From positions 24,941,001 to 25,005,000 of the forward strand of contig NC_083384.1 in assembly GCF_031755915.1 (NCBI RefSeq): a stretch of DNA of 64,000 nt. Direction: 5' to 3'. The translations under genes and the position numbers were made by a program. Below, piece by piece: positions 13,880 to 26,689 of the stretch. The notes under the pieces were generated by a model, which saw only the letters and a program-made list of their open reading frames with translations, did not search any database and had not been told where the DNA came from. The stretch is from Ziziphus jujuba. Lineage: Eukaryota; Streptophyta; Magnoliopsida; Rosales; Rhamnaceae. The first letter of the stretch is position 1. Each line of letters opens with the position of its first letter.

Positions 13880-14290
13880 CCAGAAGAAAGAGAAAGAAAG
13901 AGAAAAAAAAAGAGTTGGTTACTAACCAGTAGAGACAAAGAGAGAGTTAGAGAGAGAAAGAGAGAGAGCCTTTTTTTTGGGTAATAGAGAGAGAGAGAGA
14001 GAGAGAACTTGGCTTGTGGTTTGTTCGTCCTTCTTTACTGTTAGGGGATAGAGAAAGATAGTTAATTGTCGTGGTGGTGTGGTTGGTGGGAAAGAATAAA
14101 TGCAGTGGAAGAGAAACAGGGCCTACATGGTGCTGAGAGACAGAGAAAGGGAAAGAGAAAAGAGAGAGATAGCCAGAGAGACAATGGGGTTTCTTTGTTA
14201 ATTTCATATCATTGTTTTTATATAGAGAGAGAAAGAGCAACTCTGTGAAATACAGAGGGGAGAGAGAGAGAGAGGGAGTAAAGAGAAAGA
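13880..14290. repeat. Purine-rich (GA)n tract upstream of the receptor kinase gene
   Basis: About 400 bp of the + strand is dominated by GAGAGA runs, with the clearest at 13986-14006 and 14258-14274. A complementary (CT)n run follows at about 14564-14601. They lie 0.4-1.1 kb upstream of the ATG at 14995, in the likely promoter or 5' UTR. GA/CT tracts are frequent near plant core promoters and can bind BBR/BPC GAGA factors; binding here is inferred. Confidence 0.6.
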
Positions 14291-14994
14291 GTGAAATTAA
14301 CATGCACGTGGTTCAGCTTCAGTTGGGTGGTGGTGGCAAAATGCTTTGTATTTGAAGGCTTTTATAATCTGGGTTTTTTTTTTTTTTTTTTGTTTTTTTG
14401 TTTTTTTGTTTTTGGTTCCTTTTTCTTTAATTTTATTAAATTTGGCTCTCATTGCCTCTGACCTGTTTTTCTTTGCAGTCAAGGCAGAGAAACGAAGCTA
14501 ACCATTTTTACTATTTTTTCCCCCATAACTCTTTGTCTACTACCTTCATTCATTCCTTTCACTATCTCTCTCTATCTCTTTCTCTCTCTCTCTCTCTCTC
14601 TTTTGCAAAGCTTGAATCTTTTAACAATTTTGATTCAATCCCAGAAAAGGAAAAAAGTTGAAAAAGGCTGTGGATCTTTTGCTTCCAGAAGATATTGACA
14701 ACGGGTACTTATATTTCTGATTCTTTCTTTGCCGAAAATGTGTTTAAATTTTCAGTGTTTTCCTCAGTTCCATTAAGTACCCAGAAGGTAGAAAAATGTT
14801 GTTATGCGGTCATGATCGCGGTGTTGTACTTTTTTTCCTGGAAAACTCAGCAATCAATCAGGAAAATCTTTGCAACACTACGACCCAACTAGCGGAGGAA
14901 TTGGGATCTACCCAGAATCGGATTCAACTACCATAATGCCAAACGGGTAACAAAATTCCTATTTAACCACAAACCCTTTTTTTTCTTTTCGAGC

Positions 14995-17745
14995 ATGAGA
15001 AAGCTCCATTTTCTCCGTCTTTGTCATGCTCTTCTTCTGTGCTTACTTTCTTGCTTCCTTGGAATCCATACGGTTTTAACTCTAACTGAGAAAGAGATTC
15101 TGCTTCAATTCAAAGGGAATGTCACAAACGATCCGTACAATAGCTTGGGCAGGTGGGTTCCAAGTGGGAATCCTTGCTTGGATTACAGTGGTGTGTTCTG
15201 TAATCCTGAAGGGTTTGTAGAGAAGATTGTTTTATGGAACACTAGCTTGGCTGGAGTGTTGTCTCCGGCTTTGTCGGGGTTAAAATCTTTGAGGATTTTG
15301 ACATTGTTTGGGAATCAATTCAAGGGAAATATCCCACAAGATTATGCTGGCATTCAAACATTGTGGAAGATTAATCTGAGCTCCAATGCTTTATCCGGGT
15401 CGATCCCGGAGTTTATTGGCGATTTATCTAACATTAGGCTTTTGGATTTGTCAAGGAATGCCTTTTCTGGGAAAATTCCATCAGCTTTGTTTAATCATTG
15501 TTTGAAAACCAAGTTTGTTTCTCTGTCTCATAACACTCTCTTCGGTTCCATTCCTGAATCATTGGCCAATTGCTCCAACCTTGAAGGGTTTGATTTCTCA
15601 TTCAATGAACTAAATGGTGGCATTCCTGCTCGAATATGTGATATTCCGAGGTTGGATTATGTTTCAATGAGAAGCAATTTATTATCAGGTAGTGTCGAGG
15701 AACAATTTTCCGCATGCCAGAGCTTGGAAGTGTTGGATCTTAGTAGCAATTTGTTTACTGGGTCTGCCCCTTTTCAGCTTCTTGGATCGAAAAATCTTAC
15801 CCATTTGAATGTGTCAAATAATGGGTTTACTGGAAAGCTTCCTGATGTGACAACTTGTAGTGAGAGAATGGAGATTCTTGATGCTTCGTGGAATGATTTG
15901 GAAGGGGAAATTCCTCTGAGCATTACAAATTGTAGACGCATTAAGCTTTTGGATTTTGGGTCTAACAAGCTTACGGGGACTATTCCACCTGGGCTTGGAG
16001 ATCTAGAGAATCTTTGGGTGATCAAATTAGGTAATAATTCAATAACCGGGACAATTCCTAAGGAGTTAGCTAGCATTCAGCTGCTTCAGGTTTTGGATTT
16101 GCACAGCCTCAACCTCGCCGGGGAAATTCCAAGCGATGTAAGCAATTGCAGATATCTTCGAGAGCTGTGAGTCCAATAACACATCTTATCTCTTAAGTTT
16201 TGGAATAATTATTGTTTTGTGTCTTAACCATGATGAGTTTTTAATGTGCATTGTTGCTGCAGGGATGTTTCTGGTAATGCTCTGGAGGGAGAGATTTCTA
16301 AGAACCTTTACAACATGACTAACCTTGAAATACTGGACCTGCATCACAACCGGTTAAATGGAAGCATTCCACCTACCCTTGGAAACTTGTCAAAATTAGT
16401 TACTCTTGATCTCTCTGAAAATTCACTTTCTGGGCCAATCCCTTCTTCTCTTGGAAACTTAACAAAGTTAACCCATTTGAATCTTTCGTTTAATAATCTC
16501 TCAGGGACTATTCCTACAAATATCCAGAATTATGGTGCATTAGCGTTTTCTGACAACCCATTGCTCTGTGGTTCTCCTTTGGACAAGTCATGCTCAGCAA
16601 GTGGCAATAATACAAATTCCGGGTCAAAAAAAACCAAGCAACTTACTGTATCTGCCATTGTTGCAATTGTTGCTGCTGCAGTGATCTTTACAGGGGTGTG
16701 TCTGGTTTCCATTATAAACATTATGGCCCGGCGGAAGAAGAAAGACAATCAGACAATGTTTGTTGAGAGCACACCTCTCGGTTCAACTGAGTTGAATGGT
16801 ATAATTGGGAAATTGGTTCTTTTCAGCAAAAGTTTACCATCAAAGTATGAAGACTGGGAGTCTGGCACAAAAGCTTTGCTCGATAAGGAATGTCTAATAG
16901 GTGGTGGATCCATTGGTACGGTCTACAGAACTACTTTTGAAGGTGGAGTCTCAATTGCAGTGAAAAAACTCGAGACTCTGGGAAGAATCAGAAACCAAGA
17001 TGAGTTTGAGCATGAAATTGGACGGCTAGGCAATCTTCACCATCCCAATTTGGTAGCTTTTCAAGGATACTATTGGTCCTCAACAATGCAGTTGATATTA
17101 TCTGAATTTATCACAAATGGGAATTTGTATGACAACCTGCATGGTCTTCACTATCCAGGCACCAGCACCGGCGGTGGCAATAGTGAATTGTATTGGTCTA
17201 GGAGGTTTAAGATTGCTCTTGGAACAGCAAGAGCCCTTGCCTACCTTCACCATGACTGCAGACCTCCAATTCTCCATCTGAACATTAAATCAACTAACAT
17301 TCTGTTAGATGAGAATTTCGAGGGAAAGTTGTCTGATTATGGGTTGGGAAAATTGCTTCCTATCTTGGACAATTATGGTTTAACCAAATTCCACACTGCT
17401 GTAGGCTATGTTGCACCAGAGTTGGCTCAAAGTTTGAGATTGAGTGATAAATGCGATGTCTATAGCTTCGGAGTAATTCTTCTAGAGCTAGTCACTGGTA
17501 GGAAACCAGTTGAGAGTCCAGCAGCAAATGAGGTTGTAATTTTGTGTGAATATGTAAGGGGATTATTGGAGAGTGGTTCTGCTTCAGATTGCTTTGATAG
17601 AAGCTTGCGTGGTTTCGTAGAGAACGAACTGATTCAGGTCATGAAGTTGGGGCTGATTTGCACGTCCGAGGTTCCTTCAAGAAGACCAAGCATGGCTGAG
17701 GTTGTTCAGGTTCTTGAGTCCATTAGAAATGGATCAGAATCATAG
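14995..17745 (+). CDS. Leucine-rich-repeat receptor-like kinase, At1g12460/At1g62950 type, with an atypical kinase domain
   Basis: Two exons, 14995-16166 and 16263-17745, joined by a 96-bp GT-AG intron inside the LRR region, giving 884 aa. Order: signal peptide (about 1-29), LRRNT with paired cysteines (NPCLDYSGVFC), about 17 plant-type LRRs with N-x-L-x-G-x-IP signatures to about residue 490, and a membrane helix at about 519-543 followed by a basic stop (ARRKKK). The kinase domain follows: glycine loop GGGSIGTVY (604-612), ATP lysine K625 in IAVK, catalytic loop HLNIKSTN (729-736), DYG (749-751) and APE as VAPE. The HRD aspartate is Asn731 (codon 17281-17283) and DFG is DYG, so phosphotransfer is doubtful. 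I recall the same HLN/DYG signature in Arabidopsis members, so this looks family-typical rather than decay. It should be a plasma-membrane receptor; its ligand is unknown. The next gene is transcribed towards it. Confidence 0.95.
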
Positions 17746-19038
17746 TAATCAAAATGAAAATCAACTAGTCAAATTCTTTACCTCAGAGTTGGAGTAATAA
17801 TGCAGCTTATCAGAGCAGCGGTCACTGATAGTTTTTTAGCCTGATCAGATTTTAAGCCACTTCATGGAGAGGGTAAAAAAGCTTCAATTTACATAGGAAC
17901 ACAGAAAATTCTTTTGCATTCAATTGGGGTTATTATACTCGATTGTTGTTAATATTTGTAATTCTTGTAATAAAAAAACCCATTTGTTTATTGCATCTTA
18001 TTCTTAGTAGAATAAATTTTTTTTCCCGGTTTCGTTTATAAGCAGGTGAGAGGAGAGAGAGGAAAATAGAAGGGCTGCAAGTCAGAGAACCTCAGCAACA
18101 TTGTAAACAAAACCAGTAATTTGCAAAAATTATGTTACATTTTCTGGTTACCATTTGAAAGTCCTTCCAATGGGAGATGGTTTCTTGGGGTTTTGAATAG
18201 TTGAATCTGTGTCCTGGTAGTGGGAGAAAAATATGTAAAATCTCACTGTTCAACACTTTTGTTGTCGGTTCAAAGTGAATGGTGAAGAATCTTCAGCCTT
18301 CCACTGGTGATTTTGTGCAACCAAACCCAGACACAATTATCAGAACAAAATCTCTTTTTATGGTGTTAAAGTGTTTGTGGTGGGGCAATTGGTGATGATA
18401 CTTTTATATAAGATGACTTGAAACTGAAAGCCATGGGTCAAATCAACCTTGGGATATTCATAGAATTAATCAGGATAGCCATCGATTGCTTTCAGCCACG
18501 TTTAAAGTAGTAAATAGGATTACAGATTCTTTTAATAGGAGGCAGTCAAAGAAATTTATTATTGTTATTACCTCAGTTCACAAAAATACAATTACATTTA
18601 CCAAATTAAATAATTTCTATCCTTAAAAATCAGTGAAAACAAAATCTTCTAGCTTTTTTAACTCTACTCTTAATTCTTAAATTACCAATTCTATTTCTTG
18701 CCTTTTTGTTGATTTGATAATTTTTTTTTTTCTTTTTCCCTTATCATAATATCTATTGTCTATGACATTGTGAGTAAAAAAATAAAAATGTTAAAACTCA
18801 TGTTTGAAAATGATGGAACATCGAAAGCATATTGTACCAGGGTTGAGAATAGAGAGAAAACGACAAACACAGAGAAATAGAATAGCAAATCTTGCCAGTT
18901 TTTCACTGCTTAGACATAAGGCACGAGCAATCCAAAAATGCCAAAATTTGTTAAAATTGTCTTCTTTAAGCCTACATGGTCTAGAAATAAAATAAGATTC
19001 TGCTTACCAAAAATCTTGTATAATGAATAAATGACATT
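17746..19038. other. Convergent intergenic space, no gene seen
   Basis: This holds the 3' UTRs of the receptor kinase (AATAAA-like signal at about 17970) and of the ACS10-type gene on the other strand. No additional coding sequence was recognised. Confidence 0.7.
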
Positions 19039-21965
19039 TCAACTATGAGATTTACAATTTTCGGATATTTTCCGAATTCGTTCGATAACAATAGGAATAT
19101 CATTTTCAGTCAAGGTAGTAAAACAGAAACGGAACCATCCATGTTCAATACAATGACAAGAAGATCCAGGAGTTACATTGATCTTAGCCACACTCAACAA
19201 TTTTTCCCAGAGCTCTAGCTCCCCTTTCTCACTGTAAGAAGGGATTAACCCACTCATGTCTGCCCAACAGTAGAAGCCCCCATCGCTTTTTGTGGACTTA
19301 ATGCCTAATTGCTTCAACCCTGCAACAAATTTAGAGTACATTCGTCGAAGCCTTTGTCCATTTATCTCGATGAATTTTTGAACAAATTTTGTATCTGAAA
19401 GCATTGAGAAAAGCAACTGCTGGGATGGAGCTGAGATGGATGAGAACCTTGTCAACTTTTTAGCAGCTGCCAGAACATCGCGATTGAAGGAGTAGATTAC
19501 ACCCACCCCAAACCCTGGCAGAGAGAGGTCATTTGATAGACCATATACTATATGCACTCTGTTCTTGTCAAGATCTTCCAATTCAATTATTTGTGCCATA
19601 CTTACAAACTCTTCACTTCCATGAGTGGACCCAGCAAGTATTTCATTTGAGACTATATGAATGTTCTTCTCTCTGGCAAAGTCTAGAAGGCTGTAAAGAG
19701 TTTCCCGATTGAGCAGATTGCCAACAGGATTTGAAGGATTCGAAATTATAATCCCACGAATTTTTGAACCACGTTTCTTTGCATGGCTGAATGCTCGGTC
19801 AAGAGCAGTTACACTTAAACTAAAGTTATCAGCACTACGGCATGGGACAGGTATTATCTCCACTCCAGATCTCCATTTTACATCCCTGTCCAAACTGCAG
19901 ATCATATTCAAATGTAAGTTTACCCAAAGAATAGCTTGTTACCTGTATAAAAAAGTTCAAAAATGGTGATATTAATGCTAACCCTGGGTAATATGGCGTT
20001 GGAACAAGAAATGCATTTCCACTGTCGGCTAGGCAGAAGCTCAGAATTTCAATTGCAGGGGATGCTCCAGCTGTCAACACTAGTTGGGAGGGGTTGAAGG
20101 AAACTGCATTTCCCATAGCCTGAGACATGAAACCTGCTACAGCCTACAAAGCTAGAAAAATCAGAGATGAAAAAGAAAATATAAAATGCAGTACAAGAAG
20201 AATCTTAGAGAGAGAGAGAGCAGCTTACTGCGATTGATCATAAATGTACAGCAGTTGAAAGAACAAGTGCAACATTTAATATGTATGTTCATGATCACTT
20301 CATCATGCACGAAAGAGAAATATCAGACCATAGAGACCTACATTTTCTCAAGAGAGTTACGCGTCAAGGCTAACCCAAACTTCTAAGCAATTACAACTGC
20401 TCTTTGTAAGCTGGGTTGCATGGGAAAATCCTAGTTGCCTAAAATTTGTAGGAAATATTGCAAGCAATCAAGTCTAAAGAAAACCAATAAAGTTAAATTT
20501 TAAAATGACAATACAGTAAGTAGTTCATATGTTCTTATATTATACATCCAGTAAGCCACACATAGATCATTGATTCTTATCTACTGAGGCAAGTGCCAAA
20601 ATAAAAATTTAATCGTATCCAAATGACATTCCAAAAATTTCATCGCCATTTTTTGGATTCAAAAGGATCAAAGAGAAGCCACGTTTTAACACTGCTGGAG
20701 ATTCATGGGCTTGAAAACCATCCAATTGTTTTGAATCATTGAGAATCCACTTATTTGGTTAACCATAGAAAGGTCATCACCAAGACAGAGAAAAGATGTG
20801 AAAAGAACCCATAATTGGAGAGTTATGACCTCATATCCACTCAACTAACCCCGAAGCAACTAATTGAATCCCATTTCTCATACAACAAAAGCATTTAAAA
20901 CAATACCCCAACAATGTCAAAATCATGCGAATATGAAGAGTAAACACGACACTTACTATTCCCAATGAATATGGTGCCAGTTAGCCTAGTCAATCACTCT
21001 ACAGAAGTTGTACCAAAAGACTTGAAATGGTGTTTCCCTTAAAACGAAGATAAATATCTTTCACTATGCAGCACTAAAACTGAATACCCAATTTCCTCAA
21101 ATGGAACACAAAAACTACATCGATTCACTAATTGTTAACAAAGCCGCCAAAAACATGAATTGTGAATAAAAAGTTAATAAAACTAACATACCATTTTCAA
21201 TTCCAACAAGCCATCAAAAGGCTGGTAACTTGCAATCCCACTAATACTCAGCTCCGAACCACTTCCTCCTCCTCCTCCTCCACCCAACATAGCCTCTCCC
21301 ACATTCTCCACCAGCCAATCCCGAACCAAGTCCAACGACAACTACACAACCCCACCAAAAAATTGGTCCAAATTATTCCTATTACAAACTAAAACAAACA
21401 AAACCCAATCAAACAACATAGGCAGAGAGAACAAACGCAAACGGACCTTGTTTTCGGCCAAACCAAGTTGGATAACGCCATTCGGATTATCCAACTCGTG
21501 GTACGGATCCTCCGAGACCTTCTTCAACCCAACATAGTAGGGCGAAGAATCATCGTCACCCTTCACAATCGAATTTGCCCGACCCGACACGTAAGCCGGC
21601 GCGCAGGAGCTTCTCGGCGAGAGATGAATCCGAGACAAGGAACGGGGCAAAATCGGAACCTCCGTCAACTGCGCCGTAGACGCCGACGGAGAAGGACCGG
21701 GAGACGAGCTACCTTCCGGCGACGGAGGAGGTCCTCCGGGAGGTGGGTTGGGGTCGCGGCGGTTCCTTTTGAGGTAGAGTTGCAAGAAGTAGAAAAGAGC
21801 GCAAGGTATAACCGAGCCGAGAACAAGGCCTCCCCTACCTTGAACCACACCTTGCAGAGGCACAATAACTCTCATGGCGGTCCCTCCTCCGCCAGAACTG
21901 GTGGTGGGTTTCGTGCCTTCTTGGGGTTCAGAGCTCTGGGTCCGCCGGAAACCCTTTTGGGTCAT
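19039..21965 (-). CDS. ACS10: ACS10-type aminotransferase (ACC synthase family, subgroup I), with altered PLP-site residues
   Basis: Four exons on the minus strand: 21965-21447, 21341-21192, 20143-19983 and 19894-19039. All GT-AG junctions keep phase, giving 561 aa, about the length of ACS10. The N-terminus has a Ser/Pro/Gly-rich extension and a hydrophobic segment ([19 protein letters not shown], about residues 47-65) seen in ACS10/ACS12 but not in true ACC synthases. Family motifs follow: [43 protein letters not shown] and HGWFRFCF (carboxylate Arg532). ACS10/ACS12 are reported as amino-acid aminotransferases, not ethylene enzymes. Oddity: the Schiff-base motif SLSKD reads [14 protein letters not shown], so the PLP lysine is Asn398 (codon 19531-19533). 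The phosphate-binding Arg of PGFR is Gly406 (19507-19509), and the usual DEIY reads NEIL (Asn360, Leu363). Loss of ordinary PLP catalysis is inferred. Some changes, especially D to N, may be typical of the subgroup. Confidence 0.9.
20144..21191 (-). other. Intron 2 of the ACS10-type gene
   Basis: A 1,048-bp intron between exons 2 and 3, bounded by GTATGT on the donor side and TTTGTAG on the acceptor side. A short (GA)n run lies at about 20208-20220. No nested gene was recognised. Confidence 0.85.
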
Positions 21966-24900
21966 TATAGAGTCATGAGGAAATGGCCGGAGCTGAGGGC
22001 AAGAAAGCCGGGTCTGGGTTAATGGGCAATTGGGTATTGGGTGGTCGGAGATTTAGAAGAAGACGGAAGAGGGTTCTCTTCTCCCTCTGTGTGTGCTTGT
22101 GGGTGGAGGCAAAAGTGTGAGAGTGAAGATTTTGATTTTGGATTGTTTTTTGCGCCGTTCCTTTGTTTGAGGCGAAGATTGGATGTAGTCGTTGGGATTT
22201 TTTTATTTTTTTATTTTTTTATTTTTTTCCGCTTTGGTTCTTTGATAATAATTTTACTGAAATAACCCTGCCATTGAAGTGAAATTTTCGGTTCCTACTG
22301 ACATTACTGTGTTGCTATTGCAGACCTTATTATTATTATTATTATTATTTCTTAAAATTTTTTTAGGGGCCATTGCCAGCTTTCTTTGGCAGCTTCAGTG
22401 AGAATGATATAATCACATATTCTTTATTTATTTTATTCTATTTTTCCCACTCTTTTCAACATTTGTTCTGAAATCTAAAGTATAGGAATAGAACTTTATT
22501 ATATTCTAACTGGTTTTAAAATCAAGGTATGTTAAAATACAATGTGAAGAAATGATCTTTTACATTGCAAAATTTATGTAGGACAATGCTAATGCAGCAT
22601 TATGTTATTGTTCTTCTCTTTTCTTTTTTTCCACCGACACTCCATGTAAAAAAAATGCATTTGTAGCAAGTGAAAGTAGCAAACTTCCAAAAAAATAAAA
22701 AAAAACAATAGTAAGTGAAAAAAAAAAATATATATATATATATACATATACATATACAATTTTAATCACATCAAACTTTTATAATTTTATAAAATTAAAA
22801 TAAAATACAAATCAGTCAAAATATTTTGCTATGTATCATGAAAAAATATAATAATAAATGTCACATTGATATTGTTCATTTTTGTTTTTTTTTTTTTTTC
22901 CAAATCATCAAAATTGTTAACAATGTTATATTAAAGGTCATCCATATTAAAATATGTAATATTGATCTTATACAATCACGTAACTTGGTTAAGTTTAAAT
23001 ATGAATGTATTTTAGAGAACCTAGAACTTATGTAAACGAAAAACAATAATAATAAATAACATAAACTTTATTAATTTTTCAAAAAAAAAAAAATTGGTTT
23101 GACGTATAAATATTTGTATTTTTTGCTTTTGTCTTTCTTTCTTTCTTTATTAATTGTTAGCATTCTATTTCCATCACTATTTAGTTCTGGTTTTCCTTCA
23201 ATAGCAGTAAAAATGAATAAAGTTTCTTTCATAGTTTATATTAATTTTTGGAACTATGTGTTTTCCCTAACAAAGCATTGAGACTAGAGATTTTTATTGT
23301 TATTTATTTATTATTATTATTATTATTTGTTTAAAGAGACTTGAGAATTAAGGGATGCAGTTCATATGACATTGTCTTCTTTTAGAAGGGGAATGGATTT
23401 CCATATATATTCCCCATTTGCAAAATAATTGAAAAATTGAAAAACTTATTGGTTCCTATGGGAGGCCCCATAATCAAAGTTGTTTACGAGAATATACTCT
23501 AGTAACAGTGATAAAACCTTGAGAAGAGACCAAATTACTTTTATCTAAATGGGTCACTCTTTTTTTTTTTTTTTTCTAAACCACTTTGTTATGTAAACCA
23601 TGTGGGTCACTCCTCTATATAAAACAAATATGTATATATATATATACACATAATATACTGTATTTTGGTATTAATATATAACATATTGTATGCCACAATT
23701 TTGTTCATAGAATCAAAGTTGTCGGGGGGGTGTTTCTAGTAATTCCATTCAGTACCGCTAATAGAAGCTATTATATTAGAAATGAGACATTGTTTATATC
23801 CGGCTATATTGTAAGGTTCTCAATTCATTTGAAATCACGAGGAATCTCCAATTCTCAACCCAAACTACACAAAGTCAGAATCTCATCAAATTATTGGTTC
23901 TAAAAAATTCCTTGTCTTAGCACTAGAAAACAAAACTTCCGGATTTGTCCCTTCCCATGTCTACCACAACTACAAGCTAAGCAGCCAAATAGTCCATCAA
24001 AACATGGCCACAATAAAATATCCCAAAACCCATCAGTCACATAAAATCAAACTAATACCACAATTCAAACTTTGCTCCTTTTATTCACTCTCTACCCAAA
24101 TATACACATGATAAGGTCTTGTCACTTTCCCAAACCTTTTAGATTGGACCATTTTTCAGTTTTGAAGAAAAATAAAAAGATTGGGGAATGTGAGAAAAAA
24201 AAAAAAAAGGTTTTAATTAGTAAGTAAATTATAATATACGGTTTATTAATTTCTTTTGCTTTGCGTACGGAATTGGTGTGTATATATATATATATATATT
24301 GGTTTTTGGGCAGTCAAAGCGGAGGGAGTTGGCGAGCGATCCAATTAGGGACAGGACAACTAACTTGTTGTTTCTGGTTTACAATTACAAGGATGACTAC
24401 GATAATGATGCTTTTTTTTTTTTTTTCCTTTTGTATGTCTGTTTTCCAGCTTTATACCCACATGTTCTCTGTTTCTCCGAGTTAATTCCCTTTTATTTAA
24501 TAATTCACCAACCATGTGATCTCAATTTTAGGAATAATTACTATGTGAAACAAACTAAAAAAATTCGTAAGAAGAAAGTTACTCTAGGGAAATTTGATAA
24601 AACAATAATATTAAGGAACTAATTTCTTTACACTTTTTGGATATATAATTCTAAAGCTCACTTGCTGTTTTATTATTTGAAACCCAAAATGTTGGTAAAA
24701 TAGTTAATATTTGTATTAGTACTTTTGGTGAAAAGATATCATAATTTAGTACTATTCTTGATGGAAAGATATCATGATTCGAATTTGGATTGTCAAATCA
24801 AATGGTTTCTTCCACTCTCCTCTAATTTATGTGAAGCTTTTTGTACAAACTAATTATTTAATGCATGTTTTGAATGCATAATAGATTTAGGATAATAACT

Positions 24901-26650
24901 CATTTGATATAGTTAAAAGTTTGGTCTATATTTTCTTTAAGAAGAAACTCTATTAAAATGCTAATAATTAATTGATTATTAATTAAAAAAGTGTTATAAA
25001 CGTTAAATTGGATATTTGGTAACATAACTATAAAGTCTGTTCAACTTAAATATGTACAATTTTATTTTTTTATTATACATTCATTAATTTTTTTATATAT
25101 TACAAAAGAAATAAAAAATAATATTTAGTTCTTTAAATATATTACAAAATAAAAATAAGAAAATAATATTTAGGAAACCCAAGAAAGTAAGGTGAGGAGC
25201 CAAAATATTTTTGGCAATTGAATGTTATGCAGGGTTTAATTAGGATACGTTGGATAGTTTATTTAAATCTATAGTAATATCAATAAGTGTCAATAAAAGG
25301 TTAGATGTCAATTATGGAATTTTTTCAACTTTTATGGCTTTTTAGTAAGTATATGGTGTTACTACTTCTATAGCTTTTTATTTTTATGATTTGGTGTTTA
25401 TTTTACAAATTTGCTCTTTAAATTTTTTGTTTTAAATGGATAGATATGGTTTTTAATTGATCTTATTTTGCTTGCTCTCCAATTAATTAGTACTGTTTTT
25501 ATATATTTATCCTTTATATTTGTGGTTATAAAATAAATGTGTTATGGTCTTTGAATCTTTTTATTTAATCTCATCTCCTATATTTTCAGATACTTATGTT
25601 ACTATTGGAATTTATCAAGAAAGAATTTGTTTGTGCTCTCAATTTTCTTCATTTTTCTGGTAATTCTTCTTTTTTCTTGCTTCATTTTTATTTTATATTT
25701 TAAAATATCTTTTATGTTGTATTTTATTGTATTTGCTTGAGTAACATAGAAAACTAATGGTATTCAGATTAATATTTGTCCTTATAACTTTTTCCTTTTA
25801 TTTCTTTTCAGCACAACATGCAAAGCCCAACAATATTCTTTGTTTTATACAGACCATCACTATTGTATTTAGTTGATTAATTTCTTTCTTTCTTTAACGA
25901 GGACACAGATACAATTTAAGTTAAAACGTTTATGACCACAACATACTTTTCTATATTTTTAGTCATATTCCAAATTGAAATTATAAAACATATTATCAAT
26001 CCTTTCTTAGACAAGCAAAATTCGAATTATTACAATAGCTACTGTAATTATAAACACCTAATTTAATTTTGTAATTTTTATGCAAAATACCTAATTATTC
26101 TACATTTTCTTATTGAATTTGGAAGCAGATAATTCATTTACTCTGTAGGAAATCGAATATGAGAATCTCAATTTTTCAATAATTTTAATTTACTTTCATT
26201 TCTTAGTAATAAAAATTCAAAGATTAAATAAAAATAATCTGAAAATAACTGATTTGGTATTATTTATTATTTTGTTTTTTTTTTCCATGTAAAAGGGGAA
26301 AATTCATTCGTTTACTACTTGATACATATATATATATATATATAAGATTGTTGTACTTTTTCTTTTAAGAAAAAAAATTGGTGATTTCTTTTCAAAATCT
26401 CAAATGTATGTTTTATGGTTTTAAAATGAATTTTTAAATACTACTATTGATATAAAAATAAATTATATTAACTAAAAGTTTGACAAGCAAAAATTATAAT
26501 GAAGATAAATTAATTGCAAAAATTATCATAAAGATAAATTAATTTATGTCGGATTTACGTTAAAAGTATTAATCCTCTTATAATACTACCACAACTTATT
26601 TTCAAATATATATATATATATATATATTTTTTTTGTAAAAAAAAAATGAA
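21966..26650. other. AT-rich intergenic DNA, no gene seen
   Basis: Contains the likely promoter and 5' UTR of the minus-strand ACS10-type gene next to 21966. Beyond that are only simple repeats: (ATT)n at about 22329-22348, (AT)n at 22730-22743, 24281-24299, 26328-26343 and 26609-26627, and poly-T tracts. No reading frame resembles a known protein. Confidence 0.65.
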
Positions 26651-26689
26651 ACGCCTGGTAGGTATGGTCAGCTCAGGATAAATGGGAAC

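Noticed and set aside
13947..14303. 118-codon minus frame and 60-codon plus frame in the GA-rich tract
   Set aside because: Composition is Ser/Leu or Arg/Glu from GA/CT microsatellites, with no domain or splice context.
15774..16076. 100-codon minus-strand frame inside the LRR exon
   Set aside because: A shadow of the conserved plus-strand LRR coding sequence.
14995..16170. Receptor kinase split into two genes by the stop at 16168
   Set aside because: A GTGAGT donor at 16167 and a TTGCTGCAG acceptor ending at 16262 join the halves in phase through an LRR. It is one gene with a 96-bp intron.
19835..20128. Reading through the donor at 19982 in the ACS10-type gene, which would add [11 protein letters not shown]...
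   Set aside because: The family sequence runs directly from YYPG to (F/L)DRDVKW, which the GT at 19982 and the AG at 19895 reproduce exactly in phase.
21468..22022. 184-codon plus-strand frame over ACS10 exon 1
   Set aside because: Arg-rich antisense of the Pro/Ser/Gly-rich exon 1 of the minus-strand gene. The conserved protein is on the minus strand.
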